Made by a program: the position numbers and the translations under genes | In this document: positions 37,083-45,626 of the stretch, one piece after another | How positions within the stretch are numbered: position 1 is the first letter of the stretch | How the letters are laid out: each line of letters begins with the position of its first letter | Notes under the pieces: generated by a model | What the model was told of the DNA's origin: nothing | Databases searched by the model: none | What the model saw: only the letters and a program-made list of their open reading frames with translations | Origin: Akkermansia muciniphila | GTDB taxonomy: Bacteria; Verrucomicrobiota; Verrucomicrobiia; Verrucomicrobiales; Akkermansiaceae | DNA: 49,299 nt | Direction of reading: 5' to 3' | NCBI GenBank assembly: GCA_945888515.1 | Contig: CAMDAD010000023.1 | Span: 1 to 49,299, forward strand

Positions 37083-37685
37083 TCAGCGCAGCCACATCAT
37101 GGCAGCTAAGAGCAGCAACATGGCGGAAAAGCAGCGATTGATCCACTTTCGACTTCGGGCGTAGCCATCACGCAGAGCCTTGGTTTGGAGCAAATACGCC
37201 CACAGGATCCATAAAACAGCGCCCTGGACGACGATGATCGTTCCCATGGTCAAGGGGCGTGCCATCCCAGAAGAATCCTGCAAAAAAGGCGCGCAGATGC
37301 TCGTGAGAACCAATGCGGCTTTCGGATTGAGAAGGTTGCAGAAGAGACCGCGCAAATAATGACGGTGATGAGCGGTTTCGTCTGTCTGTTTTTCCGTTAG
37401 ATCGCTGCGAAACACCTGCCACGCGAGATAGACCAAATAGAGCGATGCGATCCATTTTACATATAGTGAAAAAGTCGATTCACTCGTAAAAATATAGCCA
37501 CCTCCTACCAGTGCCAAAAACGCATGAAATGCGAGACCTGTGGCAATACCGCAAGCCATAATCGCACCGGCGCGTCCGCCATGACGCAGTGAGGTGCTAG
37601 TCAGTAAAATCATGTCGGGACCGGGGCTGAACTGCGCCACTGCCATGATGCATGCGAATAAAAATAGCTCGGCAATGGGGTCCAC
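37083..37685 (-). CDS. LysE/RhtB-family amino-acid exporter
   Basis: A 200-residue, six-helix inner-membrane exporter. The family marks are the first-helix motif FSPGPDMILLTSTSLRHG, GIATGLAFHAFLALVG and the central RGLFCNLLNPKAALVLTS. It uses a GTG start at 37685 that overlaps the TAG of the upstream cytochrome lipoprotein (TAGTG), so it is translationally coupled to it. RhtB-type proteins export homoserine, threonine or similar amino acids; the substrate here is unknown. It is the last gene of a four-gene operon with three haem lipoproteins, an unusual partner set. Confidence 0.9.
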   Translation of the reverse strand: MDPIAELFLFACIMAVAQFSPGPDMILLTSTSLRHGGRAGAIMACGIATGLAFHAFLALVGGGYIFTSESTFSLYVKWIASLYLVYLAWQVFRSDLTEKQTDETAHHRHYLRGLFCNLLNPKAALVLTSICAPFLQDSSGMARPLTMGTIIVVQGAVLWILWAYLLQTKALRDGYARSRKWINRCFSAMLLLLAAMMWLR

Positions 37686-37996
37686 TATTTCGACTTGGCA
37701 GCGATGAGATACTGGCGGATGGCGATTTCATCCTGCTTGCTTAGACTTGCGTTCCAGGCCATGCCCGGCACGACGATATGCCAATCTTCATCGCTGACTG
37801 AATCGGGTAATTGGTATTCGTGACAACGCCCACAGTGAGCGATGTAAGCGGCTCGACCGAGTTGTAGGTTTCGCTCAGAGACCTTACTGTTCGCGGCCAT
37901 CGCTGGACTGACAGGCGGTGCCATTTGTTCCAAAGTGGGCGAGCACGCGGTGATGGCGAGTAGCCCCAGCGATAATTGGTAGACCCAGCGTTTCAT
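37685..37996 (-). CDS. Monohaem cytochrome c lipoprotein, third of three paralogues
   Basis: A 103-residue lipid-anchored cytochrome. The signal peptide has lipobox LAITAC with lipidated Cys18. The haem site is CGRCH (55-59), and a conserved Met in VPGM (M79) lies exactly 24 residues after the first haem Cys and is a likely axial ligand. The C-terminal helix ends EIAIRQYLIAAK. Two upstream genes encode the same layout, so it belongs to a tandem triplet. It probably carries electrons at the outer face of a membrane; no redox partner is encoded in the operon. Its stop overlaps the LysE start. Confidence 0.86.
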   Translation of the reverse strand: MKRWVYQLSLGLLAITACSPTLEQMAPPVSPAMAANSKVSERNLQLGRAAYIAHCGRCHEYQLPDSVSDEDWHIVVPGMAWNASLSKQDEIAIRQYLIAAKSK

Positions 37997-38005
37997 GTGA
38001 AGCTG

Positions 38006-38359
38006 TTACAATTTTTTAACGGCTAGAATATAAGCAAGCACTGCGGATCCTTCTTCGGTCTCAAGGCCTGCGTGTTTCACCATTTTGGGAACGGTTTCGG
38101 TGAACTCCGCGTCATCGAGATCCTCTGGTAGGGGGTAGGCGTGGCATTGTGCGCAATTCAGCATATATACGGCGTGCCCTCGCTGCAGTTTGTCGAGAGA
38201 GGTGCTGCTTTTTTTTGCCATCTCAGGCGATGGGTTGGGAACCTCTGAAATGCCGCCCTGCTCAGGCTCGCTACCTTGCTCAATATCACCCGTGGGCACA
38301 CTGGCGCAACCGATGAGGAAAAAAGCTAGGCTGGTGATGAGAAAAATGGGTTTCATCAA
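38006..38359 (-). CDS. Monohaem cytochrome c lipoprotein, second of three paralogues
   Basis: A 117-residue protein with lipobox LIGC (Cys18), a longer acidic linker (TGDIEQGSEPEQGGISEVPN) than its relatives, haem site CAQCH (69-73) and VPKM with M93, again 24 residues after the first haem Cys. The tail SAVLAYILAVKKL matches the end helix of its neighbours. The next gene begins nine bases after its stop. Linker length is the main difference among the three copies, as expected for a domain held at different distances from the membrane. Confidence 0.87.
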   Translation of the reverse strand: MMKPIFLITSLAFFLIGCASVPTGDIEQGSEPEQGGISEVPNPSPEMAKKSSTSLDKLQRGHAVYMLNCAQCHAYPLPEDLDDAEFTETVPKMVKHAGLETEEGSAVLAYILAVKKL

Positions 38360-38371
38360 TAATGCGTCGTG

Positions 38372-38704
38372 TTAGTGTTGCTGATCAAGTTGATAGACGG
38401 TTCCGTGCGCGGCAATGAGATAGGTTTGCAAATCTCTCAGCTGCGACTGCGACAGTTTGGCATTTTTGCTCATGTGTGGCAAGATTTCCCTCCAATACTC
38501 CGGATCGATTTTTGCCGGCGCTACGCGGGCGTGACATTCATTGCAGTGAGCCATGTAGAGGTCACGACCGTGTTGGAGTTGCGATGGAGCGACGCCCATG
38601 CCGAACGCCATTTGGTCAGTGACTTGAGGAATGGCCTCCCTGTCAGGTCCGCATCCGATGGCGCAGAGATGCAGAAACATCAATCCTAGTAAGCACTGCC
38701 GCAT
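38372..38704 (-). CDS. Monohaem cytochrome c lipoprotein, first of three paralogues
   Basis: About 110 residues from the ATG at 38704; the frame opens at 38743. Lipobox CAIGC gives lipidated Cys18, and the haem site is CNECH (54-58) with LPHM (M78) 24 residues later. The segment GRDLYMAHCNECHARVAP, with a Trp in YWREILPHM, aligns with the other two copies. Expected roles are electron transfer in the periplasm or attachment to the outer membrane. It is the first gene of the operon; the 178 bases to the divergent ACT-domain gene should contain both promoters. Confidence 0.86.
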   Translation of the reverse strand: MRQCLLGLMFLHLCAIGCGPDREAIPQVTDQMAFGMGVAPSQLQHGRDLYMAHCNECHARVAPAKIDPEYWREILPHMSKNAKLSQSQLRDLQTYLIAAHGTVYQLDQQH

Positions 38705-38882
38705 GAATCTAGGGAAGCAGAAACAGGATCCATTGTCGATCACAATCCCTGCGCGGCAGGCGCTCGATCTGTAGTACGACGCCTCCGTCTTATGGCCGAT
38801 GGCTTTTTCTCTGCTTCATTGACGGGAAAAAAGACAAATATTTCGTGACCAATGCGATGATTGTCTGGCACAGTGCGGTCGC

Positions 38883-39389
38883 ATGAAAGAAACATTGATC
38901 ATGACTGTTCTGGGAGCTGACCGCACTGGTTTGGTTCGGTCCATCGCGGCCATCGTGGCCGCGCATCAGGCCAGTTGGCAGGAGAGTCGTATGGCGAGAT
39001 TGGCGGGACAATTCGCGGGCATCCTCCGCGTGGATTGCCCCAAGGATCAAGTCGCCGCGCTGGCGATGGCGTTGCAACAACTGGCGGTGGAAGGAATCCA
39101 GATCCATTTGATTCAGGAGCCGACGCCCTCCGCAGAGGATCGGCGTGTATGGCACATCGATGTCGTGGGCAATGATCGCGCCGGCATCGTTCATGAGCTG
39201 ACGCAGGCCATCGCTCAGTGCGGTGGTAACGTCGAGGAGTTAGTGACGGGCTTGGAAAGTGCGGCCATGTCGGGGCATCCCTTGTTTCGTGCGTCAGGAA
39301 AAGTGAGCTTGTGTGGCACCAGTGATGAGTTGCCGTTGCGGACGGCGATTGAAAATCTCAGCGATGATCTTTCGGTAGAAATTCACTGA
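38883..39389 (+). CDS. GcvR-like protein with two ACT domains
   Basis: A 168-residue protein consisting of two ACT domains: residues ~3-80 (ETLIMTVLGADRTGLVRSIA) and ~88-165 (VWHIDVVGNDRAGIVHELTQ). GDRTGL/NDRAGI loops like these bind small molecules, often glycine or other amino acids. This layout matches GcvR, the repressor partner of the glycine-cleavage regulator, but no GcvA or gcv genes are nearby, so the exact role is open. It precedes an adenylate kinase and fmt on the same strand with a 47-base gap. Confidence 0.85.
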   Translation: MKETLIMTVLGADRTGLVRSIAAIVAAHQASWQESRMARLAGQFAGILRVDCPKDQVAALAMALQQLAVEGIQIHLIQEPTPSAEDRRVWHIDVVGNDRAGIVHELTQAIAQCGGNVEELVTGLESAAMSGHPLFRASGKVSLCGTSDELPLRTAIENLSDDLSVEIH

Positions 39390-39436
39390 TTCGCTCCTTG
39401 CCAATTGGGCTGTTTCCTCATACAGCTGCCGCAGCT

Positions 39437-40069
39437 ATGTCAAAAGTTTTCGAAACCAAGCGTCCCGCTATCATTCTCTTGGGAGCACCCGGCTCGGGCA
39501 AGGGCACGCAGGGAAAAATCCTCGGCAAGATTCCCCGGTTTTTCCATTGCGAGTGCGGCAATGTTTTCCGCTCCCTTGACACCCGCACACCGCTTGGCCA
39601 GAAGTTTGTGGAATACTCAAGTCGCGGCGAATTGGTGCCGGATGAATTGACGGTAGAGCTCTGGAAAACCCAGGTAGCCAATTGGAGTGACATGCATTTG
39701 TATAAGGCGGACATCGATTATCTCGTGCTTGACGGCATCCCGCGCAACGTCGCCCAAGCCCAATACATGGGAAACTTCGTGCAAATTGAGCAAGTCTTCC
39801 ATTTGTCTTGCCCGAACCGCGCCGAACTGGCTCGTCGCATGCGCAAACGGGCACTCAAAGACAATCGCATTGATGACGCAAACGAGGTGGTGATTCAGCG
39901 CCGGATCGCCACGTATGAAGAGGAAACGAAGCCGATTCTGGATTTTTTTCCGAGCGAGATTATTTGTGAAATCGATGCCACCAAACCGCCCGTTCAAGTG
40001 ATCAATCAGATCACTTCCGTGATCCTGCAGCTGCCCAGCTACAAGGAGTCCGAGGGCAGAATCATCTGA
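39437..40069 (+). CDS. Adenylate kinase / nucleoside monophosphate kinase
   Basis: Transfers phosphate between ATP and a nucleoside monophosphate, usually AMP. About 210 residues from the ATG at 39437; the frame opens at a TTG at 39398. The P-loop is GAPGSGKGTQGK near residue 17. The NMP-binding part has CGNVFR where most enzymes have TGD-x-R, so a conserved Asp is Asn here. DGIPRNVAQAQ corresponds to DGFPR; RIDDANEVVIQRRIATYEEE is the C-terminal Arg-rich segment, and the lid is short. The divergence suggests a group-specific or paralogous kinase, so I give no gene symbol. Its stop is two bases before fmt. Confidence 0.85.
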   Translation: MSKVFETKRPAIILLGAPGSGKGTQGKILGKIPRFFHCECGNVFRSLDTRTPLGQKFVEYSSRGELVPDELTVELWKTQVANWSDMHLYKADIDYLVLDGIPRNVAQAQYMGNFVQIEQVFHLSCPNRAELARRMRKRALKDNRIDDANEVVIQRRIATYEEETKPILDFFPSEIICEIDATKPPVQVINQITSVILQLPSYKESEGRII

Positions 40070-40071
40070 TC

Positions 40072-41001
40072 ATGAGGGTCGTTTTTGTCGCAACAGGGGA
40101 CATTGCTTTGCCGACGTGGGACTGGTTGGCGCAATCTTCCTGCCAGATTGTGGCACTTGTGACGCAGCCAGACAAACCCGCAGGCCGGAAGATGCAACTC
40201 ACGCCACCGACCATCAAATTGCGCGCGATCGCAGCGGGCATTCCGGTATTGCAGCCAGAAAGTTTGCGAAAAAAATCAGCGATCGATGCCGTGGTGGCGC
40301 TCTCGCCCGACTTGATTGTGGTCATGGCCTATGGGCAAATTCTCACCGAGCGCTTTTTGGCGATTCCGCCTCTCGGGTGCATCAATCTTCATGCATCGCT
40401 TTTGCCGAAATACCGTGGCGCGGCTTGCATTCAGGCTGCGATCGATGAGGGCAATGAATGCACCGGGGTCACTGTCATGCATATGGTGCGTGAGTTGGAT
40501 GCGGGTGACATCATTTTGCAAAAAACAGTTCCCATTCGTGAGCAAGAGACGGGCGGATCGCTGCATGATGCGCTCGCCGCACTCGCGCCTGCGGCCATCG
40601 CTGAGGCGTTGGAAATATTCGCCGCAGGGCGGTCTCCACGCCAAGCACAGGATGCTGTGCTTGTCAGTTATGTGGGCAAATTGACGCGCGAGGATGGTCG
40701 ACTTTCTTGGAATTCCAGTGCCTGTGCTGTGGAACGTCGCGTTCGCGCATACGATCCCTGGCCGGGGACTTACACCACCATGATGCAAGGGCTGCGGGTA
40801 AAAGTATTTCCTCCCGTCAAAGTGGTCGAGGGCATCGAGATCGATGCGGGCACTACAGAAATTCATGATCATCAATTGCTCGTAGGCTGTGCAGAAGGCG
40901 CCCTAGCTCTATCGGATATTCAGATCGAGGGCGGCAAGCGCATGCGGGCCATGGACTTCGCTCGTGGCCACCGCGGCGGCATTCGTTTTCTTCCGCAATG
41001 A
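40072..41001 (+). CDS. fmt: Methionyl-tRNA formyltransferase
   Basis: Formylates the methionine on initiator tRNA with 10-formyl-THF. The 309 residues hold an N-terminal formyltransferase domain with the catalytic triad: INLHASLLPKYRGAACIQAA gives the Asn and His, and LDAGDII the Asp. FVATGDIALPTWDWL is the usual start. A C-terminal tRNA-binding domain follows (RLSWNSSACAVERRVRAYDPWPGT onwards). Length is normal (~315). It is usually next to def; here the upstream partners are the adenylate kinase and the ACT-domain protein. Confidence 0.95.
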   Translation: MRVVFVATGDIALPTWDWLAQSSCQIVALVTQPDKPAGRKMQLTPPTIKLRAIAAGIPVLQPESLRKKSAIDAVVALSPDLIVVMAYGQILTERFLAIPPLGCINLHASLLPKYRGAACIQAAIDEGNECTGVTVMHMVRELDAGDIILQKTVPIREQETGGSLHDALAALAPAAIAEALEIFAAGRSPRQAQDAVLVSYVGKLTREDGRLSWNSSACAVERRVRAYDPWPGTYTTMMQGLRVKVFPPVKVVEGIEIDAGTTEIHDHQLLVGCAEGALALSDIQIEGGKRMRAMDFARGHRGGIRFLPQ

Positions 41002-41046
41002 TGGGCTTTTTCTCAACATGCTTCCACAATGGCGTGTCAGCGAACG

Positions 41047-41685
41047 TCAAACTCCACTGTGTCCGATCACGGCCAGACGTTTATCAACCGATTTCCCCGG
41101 AGCATCTGGCAGGGGACGTGAGGCATGATGCGGGAGATCGAGCAAAATGACAGCATCTAACTCACGCAAACAGGCAAGGGCCAGTTCGTGTTCCCTATCG
41201 AAATAGGAAGTGATCATCAGAAGCCCACTCGGCTTCAGTCGCGCCATCGCGTTCCGATAGATCCTGTCCCAGGTGGCGGGGTCATCCCAGAAATTCTGAT
41301 GGCGCACGAAGATGATATCCTTGTCCGCCGCTTCTGCCCAGTGCTGTGTCAGCGAGGCATCGGCCACACGGAACTCTACCCTCCCATGCGGCAGCCAGCC
41401 ATGTTTCCATCGTCGTGTGGCCTCCTGGATTTCCGCGACCCGCAGATCCATGCCGACATAGGATCCTCCGTGCTCGGGTAGGCACAGTGTTTCGATTAAC
41501 ACACCAGTCTCATCTGCCCGACCGCAGGCGAGGTTGAGGATGGAGGGCTCTACCAGCCGAGGACGTTGTAGCAAGCGTATGGCCTCCGCCAGCAATCGTC
41601 GCAGGCGGGCCACATCTTCGGCGATTCCTGGATAGGAGAATGCGATGGCCGGATGAACGGACGGCATGCGCGAAAATACCCACAT
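41047..41685 (-). CDS. SAM-dependent methyltransferase, class I
   Basis: A Rossmann-fold methyltransferase of about 212 residues. The SAM-binding glycine-rich motif is SILNLACGRADETG, followed by YVGMDLRVAEIQEATRRW (acidic residue binding the ribose), FRVADASLT and DIIFVRHQNFWDDPATWDRI, then the post-motif MARLKPSGLLMITSYFDREH. The substrate is unknown. The start could be the ATG at 41685 or 41667; the frame opens at a TTG at 41706. It is convergent with fmt and divergent from dnaN, so it stands alone. Confidence 0.82.
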   Translation of the reverse strand: MWVFSRMPSVHPAIAFSYPGIAEDVARLRRLLAEAIRLLQRPRLVEPSILNLACGRADETGVLIETLCLPEHGGSYVGMDLRVAEIQEATRRWKHGWLPHGRVEFRVADASLTQHWAEAADKDIIFVRHQNFWDDPATWDRIYRNAMARLKPSGLLMITSYFDREHELALACLRELDAVILLDLPHHASRPLPDAPGKSVDKRLAVIGHSGV

Positions 41686-41812
41686 TTCCCTGCGGAAAAA
41701 GCCCAAATGACAAGAATTTTCCGAGATTCCTCGAAATAATGAATTGTGAGCTTGTCAATCGGGCAAGAAAGATAGAAAACTCAGCTCACCAAAACATCAG
41801 CTACCACGAACC

Positions 41813-42910
41813 ATGAAGTTTCGAATCTCCAAAGAAGCGCTCCTCGAAGGGCTGCAAAAAGTTCAACACGTCGTCAGCAGTCGCACGACGCTTCCGATCT
41901 TGTCCAACGTGCTGATCGTGGCCAAGGGAGATCGTTTGCAGTTTACCACGACGGATTTGGACGTGGGCATTACGGGATCGGTGCTTTGCAATGTGGACAA
42001 AGAGGGAGCCACGACCTTACCAGCGAAAAAAATCGTCAATATCGTTCGCGAGTTGCCGTCCAGCGAGGTCGAGGTGACGGTCGATAGCAAACACGTCGCC
42101 ACCATCGTCAGCGGTGCCGCCCATTTCAAAGTGAACGGCCTCAGCGATGCCGAGTTTCCTCCTTTTCCCGATTTCCAAGGTGCAAAAGAATTCCGCATTC
42201 AGCAGAATGATTTGCGCGATGGGTTGAAAAAAACTTCGTATGCGATCAGCTCGGATGAGACGCGTTATGTTCTCAATGGCATCTTTACTTCTTTCCGCGA
42301 TGGTAAAATGACCTTGGTCGCCACCGATGGTCGTCGTCTCGCCATGGCGGAGAGCGACCTCGAGTTTCCCGCCTCGCATGAGACAGACGTGATCATACCG
42401 ACCAAAGCCGTGCAGGAATTGCAGCGTCTGCTCGGCACAGAAGGCGAACTCACCCTGCGCCTCAGCGACAACCAAGTCTCCATCTCGATTGGTGATACCC
42501 TACTGATTAGCAAGCTGATCGATGGCAATTATCCAAACTACCGCCAAGTAATTCCCAGCGAAGCTAACGAGCGCGTCGAACTTCCACGCGAAGCTCTGCT
42601 CGACACCGTGCGACGTGTTTCCTTGCTTTCCTCCGATAAATCCAGCTCGGTCAAGTTATTGTTCGCTGATAACAAGGTGGACATCTCGGCAAATACGCCA
42701 GACGTCGGTGAGGCGCGCGAGGAAATGCTCGTCAAGTATGAGGCGAAGCCCATTCAGGTCGCATTTAATCCCGAATTCATGATGGCGCCCTTGCGCAATC
42801 TGGAGACGGAGACGGTTTATTTGGACCTGATTGACGAAATGAGCCCAGGCGTGATTCGCATCGATGGTTCCTTCCTCTACGTGCTGATGCCGATGCGTGT
42901 GACTTCCTGA
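41813..42910 (+). CDS. dnaN: DNA polymerase III sliding clamp (beta subunit)
   Basis: Ring-shaped processivity factor for the replicative polymerase. The 365 residues comprise three repeated clamp domains: MKFRISKEALLEGLQKVQHV at the start, TTLPILSNVLIVAKGDRLQF, the second domain from about 125 (QNDLRDGLKKTSYAISSDET) and the third from about 245. The C-terminus LYVLMPMRVTS matches the conserved MPMR end. No dnaA, recF or gyrB flanks it, so this is not the classic dnaA-dnaN origin neighbourhood. It is followed at once by a strong terminator. Confidence 0.96.
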   Translation: MKFRISKEALLEGLQKVQHVVSSRTTLPILSNVLIVAKGDRLQFTTTDLDVGITGSVLCNVDKEGATTLPAKKIVNIVRELPSSEVEVTVDSKHVATIVSGAAHFKVNGLSDAEFPPFPDFQGAKEFRIQQNDLRDGLKKTSYAISSDETRYVLNGIFTSFRDGKMTLVATDGRRLAMAESDLEFPASHETDVIIPTKAVQELQRLLGTEGELTLRLSDNQVSISIGDTLLISKLIDGNYPNYRQVIPSEANERVELPREALLDTVRRVSLLSSDKSSSVKLLFADNKVDISANTPDVGEAREEMLVKYEAKPIQVAFNPEFMMAPLRNLETETVYLDLIDEMSPGVIRIDGSFLYVLMPMRVTS

Positions 42911-42931
42911 TCGAAGCATCTCTCGATTTCG

Positions 42932-42965
42932 AACGCGCATCTCTCTGGGGATGCGCGTTTTTTTA
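42932..42965 (+). terminator. Rho-independent terminator of dnaN
   Basis: The 10-bp stem AACGCGCATC (42932-42941) pairs with GATGCGCGTT (42950-42959) around an eight-base loop, followed by seven T residues. It starts 21 bases after the dnaN stop. Confidence 0.9.
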
Positions 42966-43024
42966 ATGTCGCGACTTCCCGATGATGTCGGCTTTTTTGG
43001 TTGTCAGACAGATCGCGATACGGC

Positions 43025-44395
43025 ATGAATGCCCCCATGACAAATTCCGAGAAACAGGGAAATTGGTGGAGCGCCTTGAATGGGTATCAGAAGTTGGTTT
43101 TCGCCGTGGCGACGATGGCATGGATGTTCGACTGTCTCGATCAGCAACTCTTTAATCTGGCACGCACCCCAGCACTCAATCAACTCATTGGAACGGGCGA
43201 TCCTGCTTTGGTGAAAAAAATGGCAGGTTACATGACCTCAGTTTTTGTATTGGGATGGGCGACAGGTGGTATGATTTTTGGCTCTCTTGGCGATCGTTAT
43301 GGTCGTGCCAAAATGCTCGGAGTCACGGTGATGCTGTATTCCATTGCGACTGGTCTCTCCGCGCTATCGAAGGGGCTGATCGATTTTGGTATCTATCGTT
43401 TTTTGACCGGTTTGGGTGTGGGTGGTGTGTTTGGCCTCGCAGTCGCGCTTGTTTCGGATACTCTCTCCCATGAGGCTCGTCCGCGTGCCTTGGGCGTTCT
43501 GCAGTCGTTTTCGGCTGTGGGTAATGTTCTGGCTGGATTCATTGGCTTGGGCGTCTGGGCCATGCAGGCGGGTCCCGGACATTGGAAGTGGTTGTTCTGT
43601 ATCGGTGCGCTGCCAGCACTACTCACCGCCACAATCCAGATGCGTGTTAAGGAACCGGAAGCATGGGTAAAGGCGCGAGACAAAGCCAAGTCCCAAGGAC
43701 GAAAAGCTGGCTCTTACAAAGATTTATTCGGTCATCCGACATGGAGAAAACACGCACTTCTTGGCATGCTCTTGTCTTGTGCGGGTGTGATCGGCCTCTG
43801 GGGTATCGGTGTTTTTTCGACGGACATGGTGGGAGATATTATCGCCAACAATCTTAAGGTATCCGGCATGGATGCTGCGGGTATCGCATCGGGCAAACAG
43901 AAGTGGATGTCGATCAATCTACTTTGCTTCAATGTGGGTGCCTTTCTTGGTATGTTGGCTTTCACACGCGTGGCTGTGCGAATCGGGCGCCGTATTGCCT
44001 TCGCGATATTCTTCACTTGCGCTGCGATTGTGACTGTTTTTGTATTCCAGAAGTTGAACTCAACGACTGACGTTCTGTGGATGGCACCTCTGATGGGGTT
44101 CTTTCAGCTCTCGGTGTTTGCCGGCTTTTCGATCTATCTGGCCGAGCTTTTCCCCACCAGTCTTCGCTCTACGGGAGTGTCCTTCTGTTATAATGTCGGT
44201 CGCTACCTCGCTGCCGCTGGTCCGCTGACATTGGGCGCGCTATCCGCAAAGATGGCGGAAAAAGCACCGACAGTTGAGGCAAAGATCGATGCCTTTCGCG
44301 ATGCGGCTTCGTGGATGTGTTTGATTTTCCTCCTAGGCGTGATCGTGCTGCCTTTCCTACCCGAAACCAAGGGCAAGCCCTTGCCACAGGATTGA
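43025..44395 (+). CDS. Major facilitator superfamily transporter
   Basis: About 456 residues from the ATG at 43025 (the frame opens with a TTG at 43001), with 12 predicted helices. Motif A between helices 2 and 3 reads GSLGDRYGRAKMLG; the helix 4 segment RFLTGLGVGGVFGLAVALVS and AELFPTSLRSTGVSFCYNVG near helix 10 fit the sugar/organic-acid porter branch. The first helix DCLDQQLFNLARTPAL lies where relatives keep a conserved Asp. The substrate is unknown; aromatic acids, sugars or organic acids are possible. The ArsC/Spx-like gene starts 18 bases downstream. Confidence 0.9.
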   Translation: MNAPMTNSEKQGNWWSALNGYQKLVFAVATMAWMFDCLDQQLFNLARTPALNQLIGTGDPALVKKMAGYMTSVFVLGWATGGMIFGSLGDRYGRAKMLGVTVMLYSIATGLSALSKGLIDFGIYRFLTGLGVGGVFGLAVALVSDTLSHEARPRALGVLQSFSAVGNVLAGFIGLGVWAMQAGPGHWKWLFCIGALPALLTATIQMRVKEPEAWVKARDKAKSQGRKAGSYKDLFGHPTWRKHALLGMLLSCAGVIGLWGIGVFSTDMVGDIIANNLKVSGMDAAGIASGKQKWMSINLLCFNVGAFLGMLAFTRVAVRIGRRIAFAIFFTCAAIVTVFVFQKLNSTTDVLWMAPLMGFFQLSVFAGFSIYLAELFPTSLRSTGVSFCYNVGRYLAAAGPLTLGALSAKMAEKAPTVEAKIDAFRDAASWMCLIFLLGVIVLPFLPETKGKPLPQD

Positions 44396-44413
44396 TGCTT
44401 CCGTTTTGCTCCG

Positions 44414-44773
44414 ATGATCTACTACGGATATCGTAAATGCTCCACCTGCCGGGACGCCTTGAAGTGGCTGGAACAGCGGGGCATCGCGGTGGAGATCCGC
44501 GAAATCCGCGAAACGCCGCCCTCGCCCGGCGAGCTCGCCACCGCGCTGCGCTTGCTCGGCGGTGACCGGAAAAAATTGCTCAACACCGCCGGTGCGGAAT
44601 ACCGCAGCATGGGCTTGAAGGACAAGATCGACACCTTGTCCGATGAAGCCCTCTTTGCCCTGATCCAACAAAACGGCAACCTGTGCAAACGCCCCTTTTT
44701 GCTAGACGAAGCATCCGCCATCGCCCTCACCGGCTTCCAGGCAGACTCATGGCAGCAGGCGCTGGCTCGCTGA
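44414..44773 (+). CDS. ArsC/Spx-family protein (YffB-like)
   Basis: A 119-residue thioredoxin-fold protein. It has the redox Cys pair in YGYRKCSTCRDALKWL (CSTC, near residues 9-12), the family Arg in LCKRPFLLDE and the helical middle. The ArsC/Spx/YffB family includes arsenate reductases, transcription factors that contact RNA polymerase, and proteins of unknown role. No ars genes are nearby and the CxxC is Spx-like, so I leave the function open. Codon use is more C-ending than in most genes to its left, like hsdR. No gene follows for 850 bases. Confidence 0.88.
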   Translation: MIYYGYRKCSTCRDALKWLEQRGIAVEIREIRETPPSPGELATALRLLGGDRKKLLNTAGAEYRSMGLKDKIDTLSDEALFALIQQNGNLCKRPFLLDEASAIALTGFQADSWQQALAR

Positions 44774-45626
44774 GTTTTTTTGTAGGAAGAAGGAATCCAT
44801 GGTGATAGTTAGGCAGTCGCCAAGGGCTGACCACCGCTGAAAATCTGTCCGCCCAACGGGACAAAGAAAGGTAGCCGATGGTACTAGTTACCGGAATCTT
44901 CATCCAGATCACGAGATGCGCTCCGGAGGTGCGCGAGAGACGTCATCCTCACCAAAATCATCTCCTTTCTCGTTCTCTGTACCCTGACCCGTATCCTGTC
45001 ATTTTTTAAGGATTACAGGACGGATTAATTCCTTATCCTAAGAGGCCAAAGACCTTACACATCCCTCTCTAGGGCACGCGTATCTGTGAATCGCATCCAG
45101 AGAAAATGATGGAGATGAAATCCTTTGCGTAATGTGTTACCTTATGGGGAAAGGTGGGGCAACTGGCGTGAGTCGGAGCTTGCAATAATATTGTTAGATT
45201 TTTTTATATTTTTGCTCGACAGATCATCTGTAAATACATAATCAGTTGACTTTCACTACGATAGTCTTGTGGCTCATTTCCTGTCATTTTACGCTCAAAA
45301 ATGGACCCATCGCTCGCATGGCGCTGGAAAACTACTGTTCGGCATCTTAGGTGAGCGCCATGACCTTTGCCAGCGCGCCACAAGTGTCGAATCTGACACC
45401 AAGGCTCGGCACGTCATGTTAAGTCACCGAGGCCCTCGCCAACGATGCCGCCTCCCGCACCATCGCCCGGAGCCTGATTCCACAACCACTCCTGCGCGCC
45501 GAGTTTTCATCTTCGATTGCAGCCATCATAAAGAGCTTGCAAGTCGCGTGCGAATCCACACGATTCCCACGTCACAGTCGCTAGATCCATCACGATAGCT
45601 TTCGCCGACCTTCTTGAATCCGCAGT
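44774..45626. other. Long gene-free stretch before hsdR, with a possible relic
   Basis: About 850 bases with no convincing gene. The left part is AT-rich with many stops. A plus-strand frame from about 45430 to 45596 reads TEALANDAASRTIARSLIP with C-ending codons like those of hsdR, and may be the relic of a gene. An alternative frame (45269-45598) lacks coding character. Where a type I system would usually hold hsdM and hsdS upstream of hsdR, nothing of either is visible. I find no tRNA or terminal inverted repeats. Confidence 0.4.

Noticed and set aside
36553-37146. 197-residue minus-strand frame
   Set aside because: It runs antisense to the end of trmO and the entire bactofilin gene, both of which are well supported.
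41742-41751. AATTGTGAGC resembling half of the lac operator
   Set aside because: Only ten bases match, there is no second half-site and no LacI-type gene nearby; chance is sufficient.
45269-45598. 109-residue plus-strand frame upstream of hsdR
   Set aside because: Composition rich in His, Arg and Ser, typical of out-of-frame reading; a different frame over its last half looks more like a relic.
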